NCBI RefSeq assembly: GCF_019239235.1
Contig: NZ_JAAZTS010000008.1
Coordinates: 1 to 64,000, forward strand
Direction of reading: 5' to 3'
Source of the DNA: Caecibacteroides pullorum
GTDB lineage: Bacteria > Bacteroidota > Bacteroidia > Bacteroidales > Bacteroidaceae
DNA length: 64,000 nucleotides
Numbering within the stretch: position 1 is the first letter of the stretch; each line of letters opens with the position of its first letter. The notes beneath the pieces are model-generated. The model was not told where the DNA came from, ran no database searches, and saw only the letters and a list, made by a program, of their open reading frames with translations. The position numbers and the translations under genes are program-made. Shown piece after piece: positions 45,996 through 53,690 of the stretch.

Positions 45996-46079
45996 GCCCA
46001 GATGGCGGAATCGGTAGACGCGCTGGTCTCAAACACCAGTGGATTCACTTCCATCCCGGTTCGACCCCGGGTCTGGGTA
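45996..46079 (+). tRNA. tRNA-Leu (anticodon CAA)
   Basis: The acceptor arms GCCCAGA and TCTGGGT pair fully. The D-arm contains GGCGGAATCGGTAGAC. The anticodon stem CTGGT/ACCAG encloses loop CTCAAAC with anticodon CAA. A long variable arm fits a leucine tRNA, and the T-arm CCGGTTCGACCCCGG is standard. CCA is not encoded. A terminator follows at once, and accessory DNA begins just downstream, so this tRNA is a plausible integration landmark. Confidence 0.96.
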
Positions 46080-46085
46080 CAGAAT

Positions 46086-46124
46086 AAAAGGCTAAGTATT
46101 GAATTATCAATTACTTAGCCTTTT
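46086..46124 (+). terminator. terminator after tRNA-Leu
   Basis: AAAAGGCTAAGTATTGA (46086-46102) pairs with TCAATTACTTAGCCTTTT (46107-46124) with one bulged base, followed by a T-rich tail. Confidence 0.85.
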
Positions 46125-46215
46125 TACTTGTCTGATTTTTCCCCGCATTTTCCCCACAGGCGAAAAAATATAGTAGTAAGTCATTATTTTCTTTGGCTAC
46201 GCAATACAAATACAT

Positions 46216-46223
46216 TACCTTTG
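46216..46223 (+). promoter_or_regulatory. fic promoter
   Basis: TACCTTTG with TTTG at 46192-46195, exactly 20 bp upstream. Excellent consensus match, 32 bp before the fic start. Confidence 0.7.
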
Positions 46224-46254
46224 AAAAGAAATAAATCCAATTAAATAAACGTCA

Positions 46255-47064
46255 ATGGAACAAGGTGTTTGGCAAGAGATTGAACAGTTATACCAGAAGT
46301 TTCAGCAACTTGGTATTAGTGAAGCGGTGGACTATGAAAAGTACTACCTCTATTCTCTTATTACCCATTCTACAGCAATTGAGGGTTCTACACTCACCGA
46401 AGTGGAGGCACAAATGCTTTTCGATGAGGGATTGACAGCTAAAGGGAAACCTTTGGTATATCATTTGATGAATGAGGACTTAAAGAAAGCTTATGAGTTT
46501 GCCAAAGAGGAAGCCAAATGTAAGAAGCCAATTAATTCAGCGTTTTTGCAAAAGCTGAATTCGACATTGATGCGTACGACAGGCAGTATTTATAACGTTA
46601 TGGGAGGCTCTTTTGATTCTTCCAAAGGTGAATTTCGCTTGTGTGGCGTGACGGCTGGTATTGGTGGACGTTCTTATATGAATTATCAGAAAGTCCCTGC
46701 CAAAATAGATGAATTTTGCACCTTATTACAGGAAAAGCAAAAGACAGTGGGAACATTTCGGGAACAATACGAATTAAGTTTCAATGCCCATCTTAACTTA
46801 GTGACCATTCATCCGTGGGTAGATGGTAACGGAAGGACTGCCCGCTTGCTGATGAATTACATTCAGTTTTGCTACAACCTTTTTCCTACTAAGATATTCA
46901 AGGAAGATAGAGAGGAGTATATTTCTGCCTTACGTCAATCACAGGAAGAAGAAACAAATCTGCCTTTCTTGGGCTTTATGGCTGTTCAATTAAAGAAATC
47001 GCTCTCTTTGGAAATTGAACGATTTAAGACCTCTCAAAAGAAAATTTTTAGTTTTATGTTTTAG
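46255..47064 (+). CDS. Fic-domain protein (predicted AMP-transferase) with built-in inhibitory helix
   Basis: A 269-residue protein. An N-terminal helix carries STAIEGSTL (about residues 40-48), matching the (S/T)xxxE(G/N) inhibitory motif of class II Fic proteins. The Fic core holds IHPWVDGNGRTARLLMN (about residues 184-200), containing the full HPFxDGNGRxxR active site with Trp for Phe. Such proteins transfer AMP from ATP to Ser, Thr or Tyr of a target, and the Glu in the inhibitory helix blocks ATP gamma-phosphate binding. The C-terminus is a short helix without a DNA-binding domain. It has its own promoter and no antitoxin partner, and converges on the SusD chimera. Confidence 0.92.
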   Translation: MEQGVWQEIEQLYQKFQQLGISEAVDYEKYYLYSLITHSTAIEGSTLTEVEAQMLFDEGLTAKGKPLVYHLMNEDLKKAYEFAKEEAKCKKPINSAFLQKLNSTLMRTTGSIYNVMGGSFDSSKGEFRLCGVTAGIGGRSYMNYQKVPAKIDEFCTLLQEKQKTVGTFREQYELSFNAHLNLVTIHPWVDGNGRTARLLMNYIQFCYNLFPTKIFKEDREEYISALRQSQEEETNLPFLGFMAVQLKKSLSLEIERFKTSQKKIFSFMF

Positions 47065-47089
47065 TTGTGATCGTATTGTTTTTTAATAT

Positions 47090-47129
47090 AAAAAGCTCCA
47101 CCATTCAATAGCGAATCGTGGAACTTTTT
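47090..47129. terminator. bidirectional terminator between fic and the SusD chimera
   Basis: AAAAAGCTCCACCATTC (from 47090) pairs with GAATCGTGGAACTTTTT (47113-47129) with two mismatches; U-runs arise on both strands. Confidence 0.8.
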
Positions 47130-47149
47130 AGGTCTAAGTCGTATTCTTA

Positions 47150-49390
47150 TTAATATCCTGGATTTTGTGTCATTGACGGGTTAACAATTATTTCTTGTTG
47201 CGGTATTGGTAATAGCAGTCTGTATTCTTCAATTCCATATACCTCTTTTGCAAAATTGTTTCTTTTCATGAATGCGAAGTTTGTGTTGGTATAAAGCATC
47301 AACTGTAGTCTTGCATCTTTTATCTTCTCCAAAGTATTTTCACCTGTTACGCTAATATGTTTAGCTGTGATTACTTTTTGCAACTGTGATTCGGCTTCCA
47401 ATGTCCTACCATTTTTATAAAGGCTTTCAGCATAAGACAAAACTACATCAGTATAAGTCATTATGGGAACTAATGGAGGGGTGCCAATCGAAATATTTCC
47501 ACGTGATTGAGGTTCATTATGAGCTGCAAATATGGTTTCTTTGCTGCTTCCATTATTAAATAAATTCGTAATGGTTTCCTTGTTGTTATAATTGGAAGCA
47601 TCCAGCTCATAGAAGCCATTGCTGATAACTTCTCCCAAGAGCTTTTCTGCTTGGTTGTATTCACCTTGATACATACAAATATTAGCAAGCAATATTCTTG
47701 CTACATCTTTTGACAAGAAGAAAAAATCATTGGCATCATTACTAAGCGATTCATTCTTTTTCTCTTCAAGATTATCTATGGCTTTTTCCAAATTGGCTTT
47801 TAAGTCCGAGAAAATATCATGTATTGGAGTTCTGCTGATATTATATGCGTTATTTATATCAAGCACGTAATTTATATAAGGAACGTCTTTCCAAGCCACT
47901 GCCATATAGTAATAATGCATTGCGCTGAATACATTAAGATAGTCTTGATAAACACCGAGCTGTTCAGCTTCCTTTTCTTTAAATAGCATAATCATCCTAT
48001 TGGCACTATAAAAATTACTCCAAATGTTTTTTACATTATCACAACTGGGGTAAACGTATTGACTTACCAAATCCGCTTCTTTATTATAGTGGTAGTATTG
48101 CTCAATAAGATTAAAATCAGAAAGTCCGCGAGCAATGGGTAATGCAAAGCCTGCGACAACCTGCTCTCCTGTCCGTCCTAATTTCGGTATTGAAGTGTTT
48201 CCATTTCCTTCTTGGATTACTTTTACTTCACCTACCACATTGCCAAGACAATCATATATGGTTACAGAAGTCGATTTATCCGCTCTTGAATTTAGTCGGG
48301 AAACTTTAATTGTCAACTTGTTTTCGTTAATGCTTTTTTCTATAGAAATACCATCATTTTCTATGTGTTCATAGATTTCATTGAAAACGTTATCTTCTGT
48401 AATGTTGTCTATTGGTCCGTCATCGTCTTTATCAACTAACGGCGTTAGATATACCGGAATGGGGGAAGATATGTTGATTGTATAGGTTCCTCCTTCATTG
48501 GGTACGTTAAGTTCCGATGTCTCCAATTTGACTTCTTGTCCATCTTGCAATGTTTCATTTCCTGCAAGTCCGTCATCATCCCAATCTATGAAGTGTCCTA
48601 ATTCTTTTACTTCAATTTTTAATCCAAGGTCGTCATAGCGGTCTATGATATTTTCTCTTACAGAAGAAAGTTGATTGCTCAATGACTTTTTGTCTTCACT
48701 GATTTGTTGTAATGTGCTGCTTCCAAACTTTCCATTTTCGCCAAATTCCCTGCATAATTTTGCCAAATATTCTGTCAGGGCAGCTTCGCTTCTATCTACA
48801 AGTAGCAGAGAAGATATGGCAATCAAAGCAGCAGACTCATCTGTTCCTCCAGCAATGGAAAATGTGGACGCATCTTTTTCTGCATATTTTTGAAGTCCGA
48901 AAGCGGTAAACAATTCTTTTTGTGCTTGCTTATTGGCTTCTCCGAATTTTACCCCTTCCGCAATGAGTTTCTGTATTCTTTGATACTTCAAATGTGTAAG
49001 CAGGTTTACGTTTACTGTAGTTTCATCAGATAAATCTACCAAGGCACGAAGATTTAATGTGCCTGATGATAACTCACCTTCTACCTCGTTAAAGAAATAA
49101 CCATTAGCCGTTAATTCCGCATAGGGTGCTTCAAACAACTTGGAGCCAAAAGAAAAATTGCCTAAATCGTCTTGAATGGTAGCTGAATACAAGCTTCCAA
49201 GTACTTGTAAATTTCCGTCCATCGGTTGAATGGTAATAGTAGAACCGCTGACAAATGGACCTTTTTCTACTTTGCCTAATACATTATACGTCTTAGGCTC
49301 GAAATCATTTCCCATGCCGCTGTCATCGCTACAAGATGAGAGTGAAAATGCGATTGCGGCAAATAAATAGATGCATTGCTTAATGTTCAT
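47150..49390 (-). CDS. chimeric surface lipoprotein: novel N-terminal region, BACON-like domain and SusD-like C-terminal domain
   Basis: A 746-residue lipoprotein with lipobox LSSC near residue 20. Residues about 35-265 form a region with GKVEKGPFVSGSTITI, GYFFNEVEGELSSGTL and NVNLLTHLKYQR, which I do not assign to a named family. A calcium-loop-like DWDDDGLAGN lies near 270-280. A BACON-like domain (about 290-398; ELNVPNEGGTYTINISS ... VKVIQEG) follows. Residues about 400-746 are SusD-like: helical repeats, YYYMAVAWKDVPYINYV, then the SusD C-terminal signature LLLPIPQQEI-IVNPSMTQNPGY. No susC lies nearby, so it may serve a distant transporter or act as a binding protein or adhesin. A structured leader of about 250 nt precedes it. 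Confidence 0.8.
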   Translation of the reverse strand: MNIKQCIYLFAAIAFSLSSCSDDSGMGNDFEPKTYNVLGKVEKGPFVSGSTITIQPMDGNLQVLGSLYSATIQDDLGNFSFGSKLFEAPYAELTANGYFFNEVEGELSSGTLNLRALVDLSDETTVNVNLLTHLKYQRIQKLIAEGVKFGEANKQAQKELFTAFGLQKYAEKDASTFSIAGGTDESAALIAISSLLLVDRSEAALTEYLAKLCREFGENGKFGSSTLQQISEDKKSLSNQLSSVRENIIDRYDDLGLKIEVKELGHFIDWDDDGLAGNETLQDGQEVKLETSELNVPNEGGTYTINISSPIPVYLTPLVDKDDDGPIDNITEDNVFNEIYEHIENDGISIEKSINENKLTIKVSRLNSRADKSTSVTIYDCLGNVVGEVKVIQEGNGNTSIPKLGRTGEQVVAGFALPIARGLSDFNLIEQYYHYNKEADLVSQYVYPSCDNVKNIWSNFYSANRMIMLFKEKEAEQLGVYQDYLNVFSAMHYYYMAVAWKDVPYINYVLDINNAYNISRTPIHDIFSDLKANLEKAIDNLEEKKNESLSNDANDFFFLSKDVARILLANICMYQGEYNQAEKLLGEVISNGFYELDASNYNNKETITNLFNNGSSKETIFAAHNEPQSRGNISIGTPPLVPIMTYTDVVLSYAESLYKNGRTLEAESQLQKVITAKHISVTGENTLEKIKDARLQLMLYTNTNFAFMKRNNFAKEVYGIEEYRLLLPIPQQEIIVNPSMTQNPGY

Positions 49391-49427
49391 ATGAACTATG
49401 TTTATTGGTTAATTGTCATTCCTAACG

Positions 49428-49580
49428 CACGAAGCGTGAACCACAAATCGTTCACCTGTGTCGGAGGTCCTAGGAAAACCCATACAAACAGATATAACAA
49501 TAGCAGCCCACGCTATAGCGTGAGAACCACTATGCCATCATCGTTTGTATGTCTTAAGAAATTTCCTAGGTTTCCGACAC
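49428..49580 (-). promoter_or_regulatory. palindrome-rich structured leader of the SusD chimera gene
   Basis: On the minus strand, between the -7 box at 49646-49653 and the start at 49390, the leader can fold into a long stem. GTGTCGGA/TCCGACAC, CCTAGGAAA/TTTTCCTAGG and ATACAAAC/GTTTGTAT pair (arms 49543-49580 and 49458-49489). The stem is capped by the 14-bp palindrome CACGCTATAGCGTG (49509-49522). Downstream there are GTGAAC/GTTCAC (49436-49441 and 49450-49455) and an overlapping CACGAAGCGTG hairpin (49428-49438), which would be mutually exclusive. This suggests a cis-acting RNA, though an invertible DNA segment is also possible. Confidence 0.6.
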
Positions 49581-49645
49581 CACGACTAGCATAACGCTTC
49601 TTCTAATTCTAACATGTCTTGGAAAGAGTTTCCTCTAACCATTGG

Positions 49646-49653
49646 CAAAGATA
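49646..49653 (-). promoter_or_regulatory. -7 promoter box upstream of the structured leader
   Basis: Minus-strand TATCTTTG, about 256 bp before the SusD chimera start, which would yield a long untranslated leader. The -33 element is weak. Confidence 0.5.
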
Positions 49654-49699
49654 CACAATTTAATTGATAATCGGGAATCTAGAGTCGCAAACTATCAAG

Positions 49700-50239
49700 T
49701 TACATCTTAATTCCTCTACTTTTCTTTTCTTCTTGTTGCGGTACTCTTGTTCCATATCTAAGCCTGTGCCATTGTTCCCTGAACCACTCGGCAATCGGCT
49801 TCCTGTTTATTGTCAGGCTCAGTCTGCTTTCATCGTCAGGGTCATTCTCCACCCTAAAAACATCATCCTTTACGTCAAAGTTTCGTCTGTGCTGCTCGGA
49901 ATAGATTTTACCGCTGCATTTTAAGGATTCTTTCTTGACCAAAAGACTTTCGGTCATTTCTTTAGAGAACCCCAGCATGGCACAGAACTTTTCTATGCGA
50001 AGCATTTCCCTGAACATCGGGAACCACCTGAAAGCCTTGTCTATGATTCTGGCGAGTCGTGACAGCTCCTTTTCCTTCATGTCAAGTTCCTGTCTGTGCA
50101 TTTCCTTGAGATTGTGGATTTGCGTATCATGCTGTTTCTGCATCTGCTGTATTTGGCTCTGCAATTTTTCAATACTGGTGTCCCGTTTTGAAACCTCGTC
50201 TTGCAGTTTTTCGTTGGCTTTTCCACAGGACAACGACAT
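49700..50239 (-). pseudogene. C-terminal fragment of a Bacteroides mobilisation (relaxase-type) protein, copy 1
   Basis: The 179-codon frame encodes a coiled coil (DEVSKRDTSIEKLQSQIQQM, then HDTQIHNLKEMHRQELDMKE) followed by DKAFRWFPMFREML, SLLVKKESLKCSGKIYSEQ and KPIAEWFREQWHRLRYG. This is the C-terminal style of mobilisation proteins from Bacteroides mobilisable elements, without any N-terminal relaxase domain. The apparent start codon comes from a junction near 50220-50240, where the sequence changes to the start of another gene. A second, more decayed copy lies at 52935-53278. Confidence 0.65.
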
Positions 50240-50471
50240 GAAATACCGTTATCTGCTGATGCAGGGGCAAGCGGACGCCAATACCCTTGAAAGACTGGAG
50301 AATAAGTTCAAGTGGCAGCGGGACGAGCGTTTTATCCGCAACCTGACGGATTCGGTACTAGATTTTGAGGAACGTTGCCGCAGGCAGGCGGAAGCCTTGG
50401 AACGGGCAAAGCTGCTTAATGAGCAGGCTGAGCAGTTGAAAAAGGAAGCTGATAGGTTAGGAAATCAGTAA
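50238..50471 (+). CDS. small helical protein of unknown function
   Basis: A 77-residue protein, highly charged and predicted alpha-helical (KYRYLLMQGQADANTLERLE ... RRQAEALERAKLLNEQAEQL). The ATG at 50238 follows an AGGA-like site and the gene is followed within 10 bp by a good terminator, which supports it as a real gene even though the frame is open further upstream. It begins at the break point of the mobilisation fragment, so it may itself be an element-borne gene. No function is assigned. Confidence 0.5.
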   Translation: MKYRYLLMQGQADANTLERLENKFKWQRDERFIRNLTDSVLDFEERCRRQAEALERAKLLNEQAEQLKKEADRLGNQ

Positions 50472-50476
50472 ATAGC

Positions 50477-50518
50477 AAAAAGCCGAGGTGAAGGATAAGT
50501 CCCATAACTTCGGCTTTT
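50477..50518 (+). terminator. terminator after the small helical gene
   Basis: AAAAGCCGAGGT (about 50478-50489) pairs with ACTTCGGCTTTT (50507-50518) with one wobble, followed by further T residues. Confidence 0.75.
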
Positions 50519-50567
50519 GAGTTTAATAGTTATACGTAATTCAAACAGACTATTTTTTTTAGACAAG

Positions 50568-50585
50568 CCTTGACCATCGTCAAGG
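50568..50585 (+). repeat. short perfect hairpin upstream of kup
   Basis: CCTTGAC (50568-50574) and GTCAAGG (50579-50585) around a 4-nt loop, in the AT-rich gap before kup. It lacks a U-run of terminator quality, so it may be a residual terminator or a protein site. Confidence 0.4.
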
Positions 50586-50644
50586 TTTATATGATATTTT
50601 TCACGAAAAAAGAAAAGTGAAATCTTATTGTTAAGATTTTATTT

Positions 50645-50652
50645 TATATTTG
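50645..50652 (+). promoter_or_regulatory. -7 promoter box of kup
   Basis: TATATTTG, 50 bp before the kup start; the -33 element is not well spaced. Confidence 0.5.
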
Positions 50653-50701
50653 CGCCGCTTAAAAGGAAAACAAATATATGTAGAACAAAAAACTACTTTT
50701 T

Positions 50702-52717
50702 ATGGCAAACCTATCAAAAGAAGGCAATATTCAACATAAACTTGGATTTGCCGGGTTACTCATCACATTGGGTATTGTTTTTGGTGACATTGGAACATCG
50801 CCACTCTATGTTATGAAAGCCATCATTCATACTGGAGAAGCTCTTGATGAAAATTATGTTTTAGGCGCATTGTCTTGTATCATATGGACGCTTACTCTTC
50901 AGACTACGGTGAAATATGTGCTGGTGGCTCTCCGTGCCGACAATAACGGGGAGGGTGGCATACTTGCGCTTTATGCCCTTTTACGCCGCCACAGAAGAAG
51001 GTGGATTTACATCATTGCCATTATCGGTGCGAGCACTTTGCTTGCTGATGGTATTATCACTCCAGCCATTACGGTCACAACTGCCATAGAAGGACTTGAA
51101 AGTATCAGTCCGCATCTGCCTGTGATTCCTATTACACTGACCATTATTACCATTATATTTTTCGTTCAGCGTTTTGGTACAGAAAATATAGGACGGTCAT
51201 TTGGCATATTTATGCTACTTTGGTTCCTGCTTCTTGGAATCGCCGGAGCTATCAGTCTGACTTCCTATCCTCAAGTATTCAAGGCATTCAATCCTTACTA
51301 TGCCATACGGTTATTAGTGGAATCCCCCCACTGGTTTCTGATATTGGGTGCCGTTTTCTTGTGTACCACTGGTGCAGAAGCCTTATACTCTGATTTAGGG
51401 CACTGTGGCAGACGAAATATTACGGTCAGTTGGATATTTGTAAAGGTGATGCTTATTCTAAATTATTTGGGGCAAGGAGCGTGGGTATTGCATCATCCGG
51501 AAAGTGCAGAAGGTACAGTGAACCCATTTTATTCAATCATGCCACAAGAAATACTGTTGTTTTCCATAGCAATGGCTACCGGGGCAGCTATTGTTGCGAG
51601 CCAAGCTCTAATAAGCGGTTCATTTTCCATATTGAGTGAAGCTATGAACTTGAATTTCTGGCCTCGTATGCGTATTAAGCACCCTACCAACGTAAAAGGT
51701 CAGTCATTTATTCCAATGGTAAACCTTGTAATGTATATTGGAGTAATATTTACTATATTGTTGTTTCGAGATTCCACCCACATGGAAGCCGCTTATGGAC
51801 TTGCCATAACTATTACAATGTTGATGACAACATTGTTGTTGGGATTCTATTTGCATATGCATAACATTCCACGCATTCTATCAATACTGTTTGTCGGCGG
51901 ATATTGTGTTATTGAAGGTATTTTCCTTGCTGCAAACCTGTCCAAATTTATGGTCGGAGGTTGGTTTACGCTGTTAATAGGTGGATTATTATGTTTTATC
52001 ATGTTTGTATGGGTAAGTGCCAACAAAATTCGTCGAAAACATATGTCTTCCAAACGGTTAAGTGAATACTACAACATTATTTCTGATATTAAGGCGGACG
52101 AAAGCATATCCAAATATGCTTCTAATCTTGTCTATGTGAATCATGCAGACAAAGAAGGTTGTGTGGACGATAAATTGTTGTATTCCATAATTAATAAGCA
52201 GCCTAAACGGGCAGATCATTATTGGCTTATTAACCTTGAATTTGTGGATACACCAGACACACTTGAATATAATTGTTCCACATTAATAAAAGGGACATTG
52301 TTTAGTATAACCATGCGTATAGGTTTTCGTATAGAACCGCGCGTGAGCCTTTATTTACGACAAGTAGTTGATGACCTTGTTGCGGATGGTGAAGTAGAAC
52401 TAACAAGCTCTTATCCTTCATTGCATAAGAATGGCATACCGGGTGATTTTCGCTTTATTATTATCCACCGGATATATTATCCTGAAGATTCCCGTAACCG
52501 CCGACAAAATTTGCTGATGAGCCTTTATGCCTTAATTAGAAAGATAGGCATTGGAGAACCGAGTGCGTTGGGGCTTGACACATCGGTTGTTGTTGTCGAG
52601 CGTGTACCGTTAATTATAGCTAATAGGGCAAAACATATTCGTCGTATAGAGCGGATTAAGCCTGAAAAATGCGATAATGATGCTAATATAGTCTTGGAAG
52701 AACAGAATGTATCATAA
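50702..52717 (+). CDS. kup: Kup-family potassium uptake protein
   Basis: A 671-residue inner-membrane transporter of the HAK/KUP/KT family. It begins with the family signature GIVFGDIGTSPLYVMKA and has about twelve transmembrane segments to residue 440, including the RADNNGEGGILALYAL loop and LCTTGAEALYSDLGHCG. A cytoplasmic domain of about 230 residues follows. It imports K+ with protons. The gene looks intact. It lies between two relics of the same mobilisation gene, which suggests acquisition or rearrangement with a mobile element. Confidence 0.95.
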   Translation: MANLSKEGNIQHKLGFAGLLITLGIVFGDIGTSPLYVMKAIIHTGEALDENYVLGALSCIIWTLTLQTTVKYVLVALRADNNGEGGILALYALLRRHRRRWIYIIAIIGASTLLADGIITPAITVTTAIEGLESISPHLPVIPITLTIITIIFFVQRFGTENIGRSFGIFMLLWFLLLGIAGAISLTSYPQVFKAFNPYYAIRLLVESPHWFLILGAVFLCTTGAEALYSDLGHCGRRNITVSWIFVKVMLILNYLGQGAWVLHHPESAEGTVNPFYSIMPQEILLFSIAMATGAAIVASQALISGSFSILSEAMNLNFWPRMRIKHPTNVKGQSFIPMVNLVMYIGVIFTILLFRDSTHMEAAYGLAITITMLMTTLLLGFYLHMHNIPRILSILFVGGYCVIEGIFLAANLSKFMVGGWFTLLIGGLLCFIMFVWVSANKIRRKHMSSKRLSEYYNIISDIKADESISKYASNLVYVNHADKEGCVDDKLLYSIINKQPKRADHYWLINLEFVDTPDTLEYNCSTLIKGTLFSITMRIGFRIEPRVSLYLRQVVDDLVADGEVELTSSYPSLHKNGIPGDFRFIIIHRIYYPEDSRNRRQNLLMSLYALIRKIGIGEPSALGLDTSVVVVERVPLIIANRAKHIRRIERIKPEKCDNDANIVLEEQNVS

Positions 52718-52934
52718 GTGACTTGCTATAATTATCGTCTGCATTTACGGTTTAGTTCTGTCTTTTGTATATACATCCAAACTAACCTAAACCTATTCTT
52801 GTTGGCAGTAATAAACGTGCTGGCGAAAAGAGAAAGAATGGCTTTTCCAATGGTGTAAAGATATGAAAAAGGAACAATTAAAATACCATTTGATTACTCC
52901 TTTCTTCTAGATTTGAGCGATTCAACAATTACAA

Positions 52935-53278
52935 TTTGAATCCTCTGCTTTTCCTTTCTTCCTGTTGTGGTTGTCTTGTGCCATATCTGAGCCTGTGCCA
53001 TTGTTCTCTGAACCAGTCGGCAATCGGCTTCCTGATTATTGTCAGGTTCAGTCAGCTTTCATCGTTAGGGTCATTTCCACCATTAGAATATAATCCTTGG
53101 CATTAAAGTTTTACCTATGCTGCTCCGAATAGATTTTACCGCTACATTTCAAAGCTTCTTTTTTGACTATAAGGCTTTCAGTCATTTTTTAGTGCCCCCC
53201 AGCATGGCACAGAACTTTTCCATGCGTAGCATTTCCTTGAGATTATGGATTTGTGTATCATGCTGTTTTTGCATCTGT
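52935..53278 (-). pseudogene. decayed second copy of the mobilisation-protein 3' end
   Basis: This segment aligns along its length with 49700-50150 in the same orientation, for example GCCTGTGCCATTGTT, CGGCAATCGGCTTCCTG and CCCAGCATGGCACAGAACTT in both. It carries frameshifts and stops. A 96-bp block present in copy 1 between two GCATTTCC repeats (50002-50009 and 50098-50105) is missing. Similarity stops near 53278. The 217 bp between kup and this relic hold no gene. Confidence 0.75.
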
Positions 53279-53358
53279 ATCATATCGATGATATTTCCGT
53301 TCGACTATTTTATTTTTAAAGCTGCTTTTCTTATTGTATAAAAGATGTTCGAATGAAC

Positions 53359-53542
53359 TTTCACTGTAAGATGTTGGTATTTATATGGTTACGGTGAAAC
53401 AAAGATCTGACTTAAGGAGATGGTGAAAGCAGTAAGTTTCACACTCCGTCCGTAAATCTCTTCTTGTGCCTTCACCGTGAACCTTGTATGTTTCATCGTA
53501 TCGCATTTGTTTTCAATGCATTGTGGCGATGTGAAAGCGTGA
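53359..53542. repeat. cluster of GTGAAA/TTTCAC half-sites preceding repeat copy B
   Basis: Seven GTGAAA/TTTCA(C/T)-type sites occur at 53359, 53394, 53423, 53437, 53471, 53491 and 53531, ending in the 14-mer ATGTGAAAGCGTGA (53529-53542), which also occurs at 32157-32170. The stretch from 53279 to 53575 holds no gene. Confidence 0.45.
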
Positions 53543-53575
53543 GGGCTTCAAGGGAGAAATGTTTTTTTAAGGTGA

Positions 53576-53638
53576 TTTCTCGCCGTAAACACCTACTTGA
53601 ACACGCTAAACATCTACTTTACGGATGTAAAGAGGGAC
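53576..53638 (+). repeat. three-unit 21-bp phased repeat, copy B
   Basis: Units start at 53576, 53597 and 53618 and fit TT-N7-GTAAACA-NNNAC (one CTAAACA variant). The last unit has GTAAAGAGGGAC, just as copy A ends in GTAAAGAGGCAC. Here the array ends 18 bp before the permease -7 box, so its last unit covers the -33 region. Confidence 0.75.
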
Positions 53639-53656
53639 TTTATGTTTTTTATTTCT

Positions 53657-53664
53657 TACTTTTG
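53657..53664 (+). promoter_or_regulatory. -7 promoter box of the purine permease gene
   Basis: TACTTTTG, 27 bp before the permease start and directly after the 21-bp repeat array. Confidence 0.6.
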
Positions 53665-53690
53665 TTTCCGACTTATCCGAATCGCACGAT

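Larger units (their letters stand above)
46140..53640. mobile_element. decayed accessory island downstream of tRNA-Leu
   Basis: Between tRNA-Leu and the purine permease lie a Fic gene, an orphan SusD chimera, two relics of the same mobilisation-protein 3' end, a small orphan gene and kup. The stretch is more AT-rich than the operons around 38-41 kb. Just after the tRNA terminator there is CCCCGCATTTTCCCCAC, a wording often found near tRNA integration sites in Bacteroides. No integrase and no matching right-hand att repeat was found, so the boundaries are approximate. Confidence 0.4.

Noticed and set aside
49376..49594. 72-codon plus-strand frame
   Set aside because: It lies inside the palindromic leader and encodes no recognisable protein.
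50540..50700. c-di-AMP riboswitch before kup
   Set aside because: The gap holds only a 7-bp hairpin and a -7 box; the conserved motifs and size of that riboswitch are absent.
53117..53341. 74-codon plus-strand frame
   Set aside because: It reads the antisense of the decayed mobilisation relic.
53576..53638. CRISPR-like array
   Set aside because: Units of 21 bp with 7-bp variable parts are far too short, only three units occur and there are no cas genes. The 23-bp array at 55006 fails for the same reasons.
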